From Cribrihabitans marinus (GTDB lineage Bacteria > Pseudomonadota > Alphaproteobacteria > Rhodobacterales > Rhodobacteraceae): 64,000 nt of DNA. A program made the position numbers and the translations under genes. This document shows positions 1-7,715 of the stretch, piece by piece (position 1 is the first letter of the stretch; the number at the start of each line of letters is the position of its first letter). The stretch is taken from the NCBI RefSeq assembly GCF_900109035.1, contig NZ_FNYD01000008.1, positions 62,001 through 126,000 of the forward strand, read 5' to 3'. A model generated the notes under the pieces. The model did no database searches. It saw nothing but the letters and a program-made list of their open reading frames with translations, and was not told the DNA's origin.

Positions 1-349
1 CGTCCCGGTCGTGGAAATAGAACCGGCGGCCGGGTTCGTAATCGCCGTGGTTCTTCGGCTTGAACCCGGCCTCGCGGACCCGCGCCTCGACGGCGTCGAG
101 ATCGTCGACCACCACGCCCACATGGTTGAGCCCGCCCACGGTGGTGTAGCTGCTTTCGCCCGATGCCTTGGCCGCCTGCGGCGCGTAGAGCGCCAGATAG
201 GTCTCGGCGTCGCCCACATGGACCGTATAACCTGCGTTCATTGCCGCACCTTCCCAGCGGGTTTCCCATCCGAACACCCGTTCCAGCCATGCGGCGGTCA
301 GTTTGGGGTCACGGACGGTCAGGTTGATATGTTCAAGCGTGGCAGTCAT
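1..349 (-). CDS. VOC (glyoxalase/bleomycin-resistance fold) family protein, partial
   Basis: The gene runs off the left edge of the window, so only its first 116 codons are visible. They begin MTATLEHINLTV and contain two vicinal-oxygen-chelate strands with the usual metal-site histidines near residues 7 (EHINL) and 76 (LNHVGVVV). The last visible residues, YFHDRD, match the FHDPDG turn that precedes the final metal-binding glutamate. VOC proteins include glyoxalases, dioxygenases and resistance proteins, and the substrate cannot be told here. The gene is divergent from a soxR-type regulator and lies directly behind a promoter with MerR/SoxR geometry, so it is probably the SoxR target. A role in handling redox-cycling or electrophilic compounds is inference. 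Confidence 0.85.
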   Translation of the reverse strand, partial: MTATLEHINLTVRDPKLTAAWLERVFGWETRWEGAAMNAGYTVHVGDAETYLALYAPQAAKASGESSYTTVGGLNHVGVVVDDLDAVEARVREAGFKPKNHGDYEPGRRFYFHDRD

Positions 350-387
350 GCGATGTTCCTTTCTGCTGAATCCGGTTGCCGCGACTC

Positions 388-418
388 ACCGTAGTTTCTA
401 AACCTAACTTGAGGTCAA
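388..418 (-). promoter_or_regulatory. SoxR-type promoter for the VOC gene (19-bp spacer)
   Basis: On the minus strand TTGACC (418-413) and TACGGT (393-388) are separated by exactly 19 bp, the overlong spacer typical of promoters activated by MerR-family proteins. The segment CCTCAAGTTAGG matches the left half of the known SoxR box (CCTCAAGTTAACTTGAGG), while the right half is degenerate. The promoter points at the VOC gene, whose start codon is about 40 bp downstream. The soxR-like gene reads away on the other strand. Confidence 0.65.
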
Positions 419-438
419 GGAGAATTGGGAGAACGGTC

Positions 439-894
439 ATGCCAGCATCCGAAGGGCTGTCGATCGGGGCGCTGGCCAGGCGCACGGGTCTGGCGGTCTC
501 GGCCATCCGCTATTACGAGGCGCAGGGGCTGATCGCGCCGTGGCGCAACCCCGGCGGGCAGCGGCGCTTTCAGCGTGCCGATATCCGCCGGCTGAGCTTT
601 GTGATGATCGCCCAGCAGTTCGGCCTGTCGCTGCCGCAGATCCGCGAGGTTCTGGCCGGCCTGCCGCAAGGCCGCACCCCGACGCCCGAGGACTGGGCGC
701 GGATCGGCGCCGGGCTGCGCACACACCTGGACCAGCGAATCGAGACGCTGGTGCGGCTGCGGGACAATCTGGACGGCTGCATCGGCTGCGGATGCCTGAG
801 CCTGCCCAATTGTGCGCTCTACAATCCGGGCGACCGGGCAAATGAACGCGGGGCAGGGCCGCGCTATCTGATGGGGGACCGGCCCGAGGCCTGA
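439..894 (+). CDS. soxR: Redox-sensing MerR-family regulator SoxR
   Basis: This 151-residue protein has an N-terminal MerR winged-helix domain (LSIGALARRTGLAVSAIRYY, residues 7-26), a dimerisation helix, and a C-terminal cysteine cluster C114-x2-C117-x-C119-x5-C125. That spacing is the [2Fe-2S] ligand set of SoxR. SoxR activates transcription when its cluster is oxidised by redox-cycling compounds. The length equals that of known SoxR proteins. An upstream in-frame start exists, but this ATG begins at the domain boundary and fits the family. Outside enterobacteria SoxR usually controls enzymes or pumps directly rather than soxS, and no soxS is seen here. The divergent VOC gene is the likely target. 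Confidence 0.92.
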   Translation: MPASEGLSIGALARRTGLAVSAIRYYEAQGLIAPWRNPGGQRRFQRADIRRLSFVMIAQQFGLSLPQIREVLAGLPQGRTPTPEDWARIGAGLRTHLDQRIETLVRLRDNLDGCIGCGCLSLPNCALYNPGDRANERGAGPRYLMGDRPEA

Positions 895-1019
895 TCAGCC
901 GCATTGCAGAACCGTTACGCCGTGTTTTCATTGACCCGGGGTTTCGGCAACAGGTAATCAGCCGGGTAACAAAATTGCGCCCGACCGGCGACAGCAGACA
1001 CTCAGACAAGGAGCCCGCG

Positions 1020-2669
1020 ATGGCCGAGATTGAACGCGAAGCGATGGAATACGACGTGGTGATCGTCGGCGCGGGACCATCCGGTCTGTCCGCAGCCATC
1101 CGCCTCAAGCAACTGGATGCCGAGCTGAACGTGGTCGTGCTGGAAAAGGGCTCCGAGGTCGGCGCGCATATCCTGTCGGGCGCGGTGCTGGACCCCTGCG
1201 GGCTGGATGCGCTGATTCCGGACTGGAAGGAGAAGGGCGCGCCGCTCAATGTCCCCGTGACCGAGGACAATTTCTACATGCTGGGCGAGGCGGGCAAGCT
1301 GCGCATCCCGACCTGGCCGATGCCGCCGCTGATGGACAACCACGGCAATTACATCGTCAGCATGGGCAATGTCTGCCGCTGGATGGCCGAACAGGCCGAG
1401 GAGCTGGGCGTCGAGATCTTCCCCGGCATGGCCTGCTCGGAACTGGTCTATGGCGACAAGGGCGAGGTCAAGGGCGTCGTCGCGGGCGAGTTCGGCAAGA
1501 ACCCCGACGGCACACCTGGGCCGGGATACGAGCCGGGGATGGAGCTGCACGGCAAATACGTGTTCCTGGGCGAGGGCGTGCGCGGGTCGCTCAGCAAGGA
1601 AGTGATTGCCAAATACGACCTTTCCGCCGGCAAGGAGCCGCAGAAATACGGCCTGGGCATGAAGGAAATCTGGGAGATCGACCCGGACAAGCACAAGCCG
1701 GGCAGCGTCACCCACACGATGGGCTGGCCGCTGGGCGGCAACGCAGGCGGCGGGTCGTTCATCTATCACCTGGACAACAACCAGGTCTATGTGGGCTTCG
1801 TAGTTCACCTGAACTACAAGAACCCGCACCTGTTCCCCTACATGGAGTTCCAGCGGTTCAAGCATCATCCGCTGGTGGCGGACCTTCTCAAGGGCGGCAA
1901 GCGCGTGGCCTATGGCGCCCGCGCCATCACCGAGGGCGGCTGGCAGTCGCTGCCGAAACTGGTGGCGCCCGGCGTGGCGCTGCTGGGCTGTGCGGCGGGC
2001 ATGGTCAACGTGCCGCGTATCAAGGGCAACCACAACGCCATGCTCAGCGGCAAGGCGGCGGCCGAGGCGGCCTTTGACGCGATCAAGGCCGAGCGCGGCG
2101 GCGACGAGCTGAGCGCCTATGAAGAGGCGGTGCGCGGCGGCGCCATCGGGGCCGACCTGAAGAAGGTGCGCAACGTCAAGCCGATGTGGTCGAAATGGGG
2201 GCTGACCGCCTCGCTGGCGCTGGGCGGGCTGGACATGTGGACCAACACGCTGGGCTTTTCGCTCTTCGGCACACTGGGCCACGGCAAGACCGACGCCGCG
2301 GCGACCGAGGATGCATCCAAGCACACGCCCTTCGACTATCCCAAGCCCGACGGCAAGCTGAGCTTCGACCGTCTGACCAACGTGTCCTTCTCGATGACCA
2401 ACCACGAGGAGAACCAGCCCTGCCACCTGCGGCTGAAGGATCCCGAGGTGCCGATCTCGGTCAACCTTCCGAAATATGCCGAGCCGGCGCAGCGCTATTG
2501 CCCGGCGGGTGTCTACGAGGTGGTGACCGAAGACGGCAAGGACCCGCGGTTCGTCATCAACTTCCAGAACTGCGTGCACTGCAAGACCTGCGACATCAAG
2601 GATCCCAGCCAGAACATCAACTGGGTGACGCCGCAGGGTGGCGACGGGCCGAATTACCCGAATATGTAG
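1020..2669 (+). CDS. Electron transfer flavoprotein-ubiquinone oxidoreductase
   Basis: ETF-QO (549 residues) passes electrons from acyl-CoA dehydrogenases, by way of electron transfer flavoprotein, to ubiquinone at the inner membrane. The N-terminus carries the FAD-binding GAGPSG at 17-22. The C-terminus carries the [4Fe-4S] cysteines C494 and C518-x2-C521-x2-C524. The length matches the family. The start has a good AAGGAG ribosome site. A plausible promoter, TTGACC(931)-17-GTAATC(954), lies upstream, and between it and the gene is GTAACAAAATTGCG, which resembles a segment upstream of ecm. The etfAB genes are not in the window. Methylsuccinyl-CoA dehydrogenase (Mcd), encoded at 34 kb, is one probable electron source. 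Confidence 0.96.
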   Translation: MAEIEREAMEYDVVIVGAGPSGLSAAIRLKQLDAELNVVVLEKGSEVGAHILSGAVLDPCGLDALIPDWKEKGAPLNVPVTEDNFYMLGEAGKLRIPTWPMPPLMDNHGNYIVSMGNVCRWMAEQAEELGVEIFPGMACSELVYGDKGEVKGVVAGEFGKNPDGTPGPGYEPGMELHGKYVFLGEGVRGSLSKEVIAKYDLSAGKEPQKYGLGMKEIWEIDPDKHKPGSVTHTMGWPLGGNAGGGSFIYHLDNNQVYVGFVVHLNYKNPHLFPYMEFQRFKHHPLVADLLKGGKRVAYGARAITEGGWQSLPKLVAPGVALLGCAAGMVNVPRIKGNHNAMLSGKAAAEAAFDAIKAERGGDELSAYEEAVRGGAIGADLKKVRNVKPMWSKWGLTASLALGGLDMWTNTLGFSLFGTLGHGKTDAAATEDASKHTPFDYPKPDGKLSFDRLTNVSFSMTNHEENQPCHLRLKDPEVPISVNLPKYAEPAQRYCPAGVYEVVTEDGKDPRFVINFQNCVHCKTCDIKDPSQNINWVTPQGGDGPNYPNM

Positions 2670-2717
2670 GCGGCAAACCGGCAGATGGCGCCCCTGTGAA
2701 GCGGGCGCCATTGCCTC

Positions 2718-2744
2718 TTGCGCAACTTGCGCCTAGTTTTGCGC
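2718..2744. repeat. Three TTGCGC copies upstream of the TPR gene
   Basis: TTGCGC occurs at 2718, 2727 and 2739. The first two form the tandem CTTGCGCAACTTGCGC with a 9-bp period. The cluster sits just before the GTG start of the TPR gene, in the 79-bp gap after ETF-QO. It could be an operator or part of the promoter. No terminator was seen in this gap. Confidence 0.35.
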
Positions 2745-2748
2745 GCGA

Positions 2749-4488
2749 GTGTTCAGAACAGGCAGATCTCAGGTGACATTCCTCGTCAGATCCGCGGCCG
2801 CAGCCGCGATGGCCCTTGTCCTCACCGTGCCGGCGCCCGCCCGTGCAGACGGGGGCGCGGGGGCGTATCTCGCCGGCCGCCAGGCCGTGCACAAGAGCGA
2901 CTATGACGCGGCTGCGCGCTACTACTCCCGCGCGCTGTCGGTTGATCCGGGCAATCCCGCGCTGATGGAGAACCTGGTGACGTCCCAGTTGGCGCTGGGA
3001 CAGATCGACCGGGCCTTTGCCGTCGCGCAGAAGATGGAGGCCGAAGGGCTGCGCAGCCAGGTGGCGCATGTCGTCGTGGCCGCCAACCTGATCGCGTCCG
3101 GAGAATTCGAGGCGCTTCTGGCCCGTGACCCCGCGCGCCAGGGCATCGGGCCGCTGGTCGACGGGCTGTTGACGGCCTGGGCGCATCTGGGCACCGGCGC
3201 GGTCAGCAAGGCGCTGGAGCAGTTCGATGCCGTCGCCAAGGAGAACGGGCTGCGGGTCTTTGCGCTCTATCACAAGGCGATGGCCCTGGCCTCGGTCGGG
3301 GATTTCGAGGGGGCCGAGGCGATCTTTGCCGCCAACGATCCGCAACTGACCACCCTGTCGCGCCGGGCCGCCATCGCGCGGGCCGAGATCCTGTCGCAGC
3401 TCGACCGGAACGACCGCGCGCTGGAGATCATGGCCGACACGTTCGGCACCCGCAGCGACCCGGCCCTGGCCGAGGTCGCCGGGCGTCTGAGGGACGGAGA
3501 GCGCCTGCCATTCTCGCAGGTGCGCGATGTGCGGGACGGCATGGCCGATGTGTTCTTCACCATCGGCGCGGCGCTCAATGGCGAGACGTCGGAGGACTAT
3601 GCGCTCATCTACATCCGCACGGCCGGTTTCCTGCGCCCCGACCACATCGACGCCCTTTTGCTCACCGCCGAGCTTCTGGACAATATGGGGCAATACGACC
3701 TGGCCGTGGCGACCTACAAGAAGGTGCCGCAGGACAGCCCCGATCACTACGCCGCCGAGCTTGGCCGTGCCGAGGCGCTACGGCGCGCGGCGAAGCCGGA
3801 CGCGGCGATCGAGGTTCTGGAGCAACTGGCGCAGGATTTTCCCGACCTTGCGATCGTGCACTCCTCGCTGGGCGACCTGCTGCGCCAGGAGGAGCGATAT
3901 GCCGAGGCGGTCGAAGCCTATAACCGGGCGCTGGACCTGTCCGATGACGGGGTGCGCAGCCGCTGGTTCGTCCTCTATGCGCGCGGGATCTGCTACGAGC
4001 GGCTGGACAACTGGACCGAGGCCGAGGCCGATTTCCGCGCCGCGCTGGAGCTGAACCCCGACCAGCCGCAGGTTCTGAACTATCTCGGTTATTCGCTGGT
4101 CGAAAAGCAGACCGATCTGGACGAGGCGCTGGAGATGATCGAGCGCGCCGTCGCCGCCCGCCCCGACAGCGGCTATATCGTGGACAGCCTCGGCTGGGTG
4201 CTGTTCCGGCTGGGCCGCTATGACGAGGCGGTCGCGCATATGGAGCGCGCGGTGGAACTGATGCCGGTGGATCCGGTGGTCAACGATCACCTTGGCGATG
4301 TCTACTGGGCGGTCGGCCGCTATCGCGAGGCCGAGTTCCAATGGAGCCGCGCGCTGTCCTTCATCGACCCCGAGGACAGCGACGGCGAGGCCGATCCCGA
4401 CCGCATCCGCCGCAAGCTGGACGCAGGGCTGGACGCGGTGCTGGCCGAAGAAGGGTCACCGCCGCTCAGGGTTGCCAATGACGGCTGA
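2749..4488 (+). CDS. Secreted tetratricopeptide-repeat protein
   Basis: This 579-residue protein has a Sec-type signal peptide (residues about 1-34, hydrophobic stretch AAAAAMALVLTVPAPARA) followed by TPR repeats over most of its length. Clear TPR units such as YAEAVEAYNRALDLSDDG and WTEAEADFRAALELNPDQP lie in the C-terminal half. Proteins of this kind act as periplasmic or outer-membrane scaffolds, and the partner is unknown. A gene for such a protein often precedes ispE in Rhodobacterales. The start is GTG, and its stop overlaps the ispE start by 11 bp, which suggests translational coupling. It has no recognisable catalytic domain. Confidence 0.88.
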   Translation: MFRTGRSQVTFLVRSAAAAAMALVLTVPAPARADGGAGAYLAGRQAVHKSDYDAAARYYSRALSVDPGNPALMENLVTSQLALGQIDRAFAVAQKMEAEGLRSQVAHVVVAANLIASGEFEALLARDPARQGIGPLVDGLLTAWAHLGTGAVSKALEQFDAVAKENGLRVFALYHKAMALASVGDFEGAEAIFAANDPQLTTLSRRAAIARAEILSQLDRNDRALEIMADTFGTRSDPALAEVAGRLRDGERLPFSQVRDVRDGMADVFFTIGAALNGETSEDYALIYIRTAGFLRPDHIDALLLTAELLDNMGQYDLAVATYKKVPQDSPDHYAAELGRAEALRRAAKPDAAIEVLEQLAQDFPDLAIVHSSLGDLLRQEERYAEAVEAYNRALDLSDDGVRSRWFVLYARGICYERLDNWTEAEADFRAALELNPDQPQVLNYLGYSLVEKQTDLDEALEMIERAVAARPDSGYIVDSLGWVLFRLGRYDEAVAHMERAVELMPVDPVVNDHLGDVYWAVGRYREAEFQWSRALSFIDPEDSDGEADPDRIRRKLDAGLDAVLAEEGSPPLRVANDG

Positions 4489-5299
4489 GGCCTTTGCGCC
4501 GGCCAAGATCAACCTGACCCTGCATGTCACCGGCCAGCGCGCGGATGGATACCACCTGCTCGATTCGCTGGTGGCGTTTGCCGATATCGGTGACCGGTTG
4601 CTGCTGACGCCGGGCGCCGATCTGTCGCTCGAGGTCACCGGCACCTGTTCGGATGGCGTGCCCACGGACGCGCGCAACCTGGCCCGGCGCGCGGCCGAGG
4701 CGCTGGGCTGGACCGGGCATATCGCGCTGGACAAGGTGCTGCCGCACGGGGCCGGGCTTGGCGGCGGGTCCGCGGACGCGGCGGCCGTGCTGCGGGCGCT
4801 GGAGGCGTGTGGCATATCCGTGCCGGAGGGTCTGCCGGTGTCGCTTGGGGCTGATGTTCCTGTGTGCCGGCTCGTCCGCGCTGCGCGGATGCAGGGGATC
4901 GGCGAACGGATCGCGCCGGTCGGGTTGCCCGCATTGCCCGCGCTGCTGGTCAATCCCGGTGCGCATGTGCCCACGGGGTCGGTTTTCTCGGCGCTGGCCC
5001 GGCGCGACAACCCTGGGATGCCCGCGCAGATCCCGGATTTCGAAGCCCCCCCGGATTGCGCGGATTGGCTGAAGGATCAACGCAACGATCTGGAAGTCCC
5101 GGCCATCGGGATCGCGCCGGTGATCGACCGGGCGCTGGCAGACCTTCGGCGTACTTCCGAGGTGCTGATTGCCCGCATGTCCGGGTCTGGATCGACCTGT
5201 TTCGCACTCTATCCGACGATGAAGGCCGCGCATGCGGCGGCCTACGAGATCGGGGCGGAACACCCGGACTGGTGGTGCTACGCCACCGAGCTCAGGTAA
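4478..5299 (+). CDS. ispE: 4-diphosphocytidyl-2-C-methyl-D-erythritol kinase
   Basis: IspE (273 residues) is the GHMP-family kinase that phosphorylates CDP-methylerythritol in the non-mevalonate isoprenoid pathway. Visible motifs are PAKINLTL (8-15, with the catalytic lysine K10), the glycine-rich ATP loop GAGLGGGSAD (91-100), GADVPVC (124-130, with catalytic aspartate D126), and the C-terminal GSGSTCFALY. The gene overlaps the upstream TPR gene and converges on a polyprenyl synthase gene with an 8-bp overlap of stop regions. Both neighbours at this junction belong to isoprenoid metabolism: IspE makes the precursors that the synthase condenses. Confidence 0.96.
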   Translation: MTAEAFAPAKINLTLHVTGQRADGYHLLDSLVAFADIGDRLLLTPGADLSLEVTGTCSDGVPTDARNLARRAAEALGWTGHIALDKVLPHGAGLGGGSADAAAVLRALEACGISVPEGLPVSLGADVPVCRLVRAARMQGIGERIAPVGLPALPALLVNPGAHVPTGSVFSALARRDNPGMPAQIPDFEAPPDCADWLKDQRNDLEVPAIGIAPVIDRALADLRRTSEVLIARMSGSGSTCFALYPTMKAAHAAAYEIGAEHPDWWCYATELR

Positions 5300-6293
5300 G
5301 CCGCGCCACCACGTAATCGGCCAACTCGTGCAGGATGCGGCGCACCGGATGGTCGGGCAGGGCGCCCAGCGCGGCCTTGGCCTTCTCGGCCCAGCCCAGC
5401 GCGTCCCGGCGCGTCGCCTCCAGCGTGCCGTATTTCTCCATCAGCGCCAGGGCGTGGTCCAGGTCGCCCTCGGCCTGTTGGCCCTTTTCGATGGTGCGCT
5501 GCCAGAACGCCCGCTCTTCGGCTGTGGCCTGCGCCACGGCCTTGATCACCGGCAGGGTCAGCTTGCGCTCGCGAAAGTCGTCGCCCACGTTCTTGCCGGT
5601 GGTCTTGGCGTCACCCTGATAGTCCAGCAGGTCATCGGCGATCTGGAAGGCGATGCCCAGCGCGTCGCCATAGTCGAACAGCGCCCGTACCTCTTGCTCG
5701 GACGCCCCGGAAATCACCCCGCCCACCTCGGTCGCGGCGGAGAACAGCGCCGCGGTCTTGCCGCGCACCACCTGCAGATAGACGCCTTCGTCGGTGCCCA
5801 GGTCGGTGGCCGCGGTCATCTGCAGCACTTCGCCCTCGGCGATCGTGGCCGCGGCATTGGACAGGATGTCCAGCACCCGCAGCGATCCGGTCTCGACCAT
5901 CAACTGAAAGCTGCGGGCAAAGAGGTAGTCACCCACAAGGACGCTCGACTTGTTGTCCCACAGAAGGTTCGCGGTCGGCCGCCCGCGGCGCTGTGCGCTT
6001 TCGTCCACCACGTCGTCATGCAGCAGGGTGGCAGTGTGGATGAACTCGACCGTCGCGGCCAGCCGCAGATGGTGGTCACCGTCATATTCGAACAGGCGTG
6101 CCGCCGCCAGCGTCAGCATCGGCCGCAGCCGCTTGCCGCCGGCCTCGACCAGGTGCGCGGTCACTTCGGGGATGCGGGGGGCATGTTCCGAGGCCATGCG
6201 CCGGCGGATCAGCGCGTTGACCGCCTGCAGCTCGTCGGCAAGCAGGTCCGCCAGTTCCTCGTGCGGTTTCGCGACCCTGGTGGCGATATCCAT
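5292..6293 (-). CDS. Long-chain polyprenyl diphosphate synthase (ubiquinone side chain)
   Basis: This 333-residue trans-prenyltransferase carries both aspartate-rich motifs, DDVVD (93-97) and DDLLD (220-224), plus GGKRLRP near residue 52. It condenses isopentenyl diphosphate onto an allylic primer to make the long ubiquinone side chain. Chain length cannot be read from the sequence; decaprenyl is expected because Rhodobacterales use ubiquinone-10. The ATG at 6293 has a good GGGAG site seven bases upstream, and a second in-frame ATG 30 bp earlier has no clear site. The gene is divergent from the DUF2007 gene and tail-to-tail with ispE. Confidence 0.94.
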   Translation of the reverse strand: MDIATRVAKPHEELADLLADELQAVNALIRRRMASEHAPRIPEVTAHLVEAGGKRLRPMLTLAAARLFEYDGDHHLRLAATVEFIHTATLLHDDVVDESAQRRGRPTANLLWDNKSSVLVGDYLFARSFQLMVETGSLRVLDILSNAAATIAEGEVLQMTAATDLGTDEGVYLQVVRGKTAALFSAATEVGGVISGASEQEVRALFDYGDALGIAFQIADDLLDYQGDAKTTGKNVGDDFRERKLTLPVIKAVAQATAEERAFWQRTIEKGQQAEGDLDHALALMEKYGTLEATRRDALGWAEKAKAALGALPDHPVRRILHELADYVVARLT

Positions 6294-6349
6294 CAAACTC
6301 CCGCTACAAGGCTCGACATGCACCGCGCCTTGCCCTTAGATCCATCCCC

Positions 6350-6565
6350 ATGAAGGAACTTCTGCGCAGCACGGATCCCACCGTCATGGCCTTTGCGTCC
6401 GCCCTTCTTGAGGGCGAGGATATAGACTGCTTTCAGATGGACGTAAACATGAGCATCCTCGAAGGCGGTATCGGGGTCTTCCCTCGCCGCCTGATGGTGC
6501 GCACCGGCGATTATGACCGCGCGCTGCGGGTGGTCCGGGACAATGACATCCCGCTGAACTCGTGA
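6350..6565 (+). CDS. DUF2007-family small protein
   Basis: This 71-residue protein begins MKELLRSTDPTVMAFASALL and has the pattern of DUF2007: a short alpha/beta fold, sometimes labelled a putative signal-transducing protein, in which an N-terminal helix is followed by acidic EGEDID and the RRLMV strand. Its biochemical role is not known. The stop codon overlaps the GTG start of the methyltransferase gene (GTGA), so the two are almost certainly co-translated. This pair, divergent from a polyprenyl synthase gene, is a common alphaproteobacterial arrangement. Confidence 0.85.
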   Translation: MKELLRSTDPTVMAFASALLEGEDIDCFQMDVNMSILEGGIGVFPRRLMVRTGDYDRALRVVRDNDIPLNS

Positions 6566-7365
6566 CCGGATTCACCGATGACGACCTGTCCTGCGATGCC
6601 TTTCTGGGTGGGCGGCTGCACCTGTGGCAACCCCGGCACGGGTATCGCGCGGGGGTCGATCCGGTATTCCTGGCGGCCGCGGTCCCGGCCCGCGGGGGGC
6701 AGTCGGTTCTGGATCTGGGCTGCGGGGCGGGCGCGGCGGGTTTATGTCTCGGCGCCCGCGTGCCGAGCCTGCGCCTGACCGGGCTGGAGCTGCAGCCGGA
6801 CTATGCCGCGCTGGCCCGCCGCAACGGGGATCGCAACGGACTGGATTTCGAGGTTGTCGAGGCCGACCTGGCGCAGCTTCCCGCCGACCTGCGCCAGCGG
6901 CAGTTCGATCATGTCATCGCCAACCCGCCCTACTACCGGGCCGGCGCCCACAGCCCGGCGCGGGACAGCGGTCGGCGGATCGCCCTGGGGGGCGAAACCG
7001 CGCTGGAAACCTGGATCGAGGTCGCGGCGCGAAGGCTGGCTCCGCGCGGGGTCCTGAACATGATCCAGCGCGCTGATCGCCTGCCCGAGATGCTGACCGC
7101 CTGCGCCGCCCGACTGGGCTCGCTCGAGGTTCTGCCGCTTGCGCCGCGAGCGGGGCGCGGCGCGGAACTGGTGATTCTGCGCGCGCGCAAGGGCGGGCGC
7201 GCGGCATTCCGGCTGCATCCGCCGCTGGTCCTGCACGAGGGCGTTCGGCATACGCGCGACGGTGAAAGCTACCGCGCCGAAATCACCGCCGTTCTGCGCG
7301 CCGCCGCACCGTTGCCCTGGCCCGAAGCGACTGCGGCGCGTCCGCGCAATATGTCGCTTTCGTGA
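6562..7365 (+). CDS. tRNA1(Val) adenine-N6 methyltransferase-like protein
   Basis: This 267-residue class I SAM-dependent methyltransferase has motif I VLDLGCGAGAAG (49-60), the acidic ribose-binding GLELQPD (74-80), and the catalytic NPPYY (121-125) found in N6-adenine and N5-glutamine methyltransferases. The N-terminus, GGRLHLWQPRHGYRAGVDPVFLAA, matches TrmN6/YfiC-type enzymes, which methylate A37 of tRNA-Val. The exact substrate is inferred from this similarity. The start is GTG, overlapping the DUF2007 stop by 4 bp. The C-terminal tail (RLHPPLVLHE...) is also usual for the family. Confidence 0.85.
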   Translation: MTGFTDDDLSCDAFLGGRLHLWQPRHGYRAGVDPVFLAAAVPARGGQSVLDLGCGAGAAGLCLGARVPSLRLTGLELQPDYAALARRNGDRNGLDFEVVEADLAQLPADLRQRQFDHVIANPPYYRAGAHSPARDSGRRIALGGETALETWIEVAARRLAPRGVLNMIQRADRLPEMLTACAARLGSLEVLPLAPRAGRGAELVILRARKGGRAAFRLHPPLVLHEGVRHTRDGESYRAEITAVLRAAAPLPWPEATAARPRNMSLS

Positions 7366-7445
7366 CAGAAACCATGCGGCTGCGGCGTGACAGCACCAGC
7401 GCGATATGCTCAACTCGGGACGTCATCAACCAATGGAGGATCGTC

Positions 7446-7610
7446 ATGAGCTTGAGCGCACACCTGACGGAACTGAAGAGAAAGCATGAAAATCTCAGTA
7501 CCCAAGTGGAAGAGGCGCAGCGGTCCCCTGGCACCGACGACCTGACGATCTCGCAGCTCAAGAAGCAGAAGCTCAAACTGAAGGAAGAGATCGAACGTCT
7601 GTCGGCCTGA
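7446..7610 (+). CDS. YdcH/DUF465-family small protein
   Basis: This 54-residue protein, MSLSAHLTELKRKHENLSTQ..., is a two-helix coiled coil of the DUF465 (YdcH) type. The second helix is the conserved ISQLKKQKLKLKEEIERL. Its function is unknown. The ATG is preceded by a strong GGAGG-like site (AATGGAGG). It stands alone, 80 bp after the methyltransferase gene and convergent with the LysR gene. The base composition of the 35 codons around it is less GC-rich than that of its neighbours, as is common for such small lysine-rich proteins. Confidence 0.88.
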   Translation: MSLSAHLTELKRKHENLSTQVEEAQRSPGTDDLTISQLKKQKLKLKEEIERLSA

Positions 7611-7715
7611 CCGACCTGCCTGGCGGCGCACTGGCCCGATGACCTTGCGCCGGCAGGCTGTTCCGCGCGCGACTGGCCGTGCCACGCCGCGCGATCCCTC
7701 ATGACAATGACGGCC

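Noticed and set aside
1002-2711. 569-codon open frame antisense to the ETF-QO gene
   Set aside because: The frame is a shadow of high third-position GC in the ETF-QO gene. Its residues are arginine-, histidine- and leucine-rich with no domain, and the sense gene is complete and well conserved.
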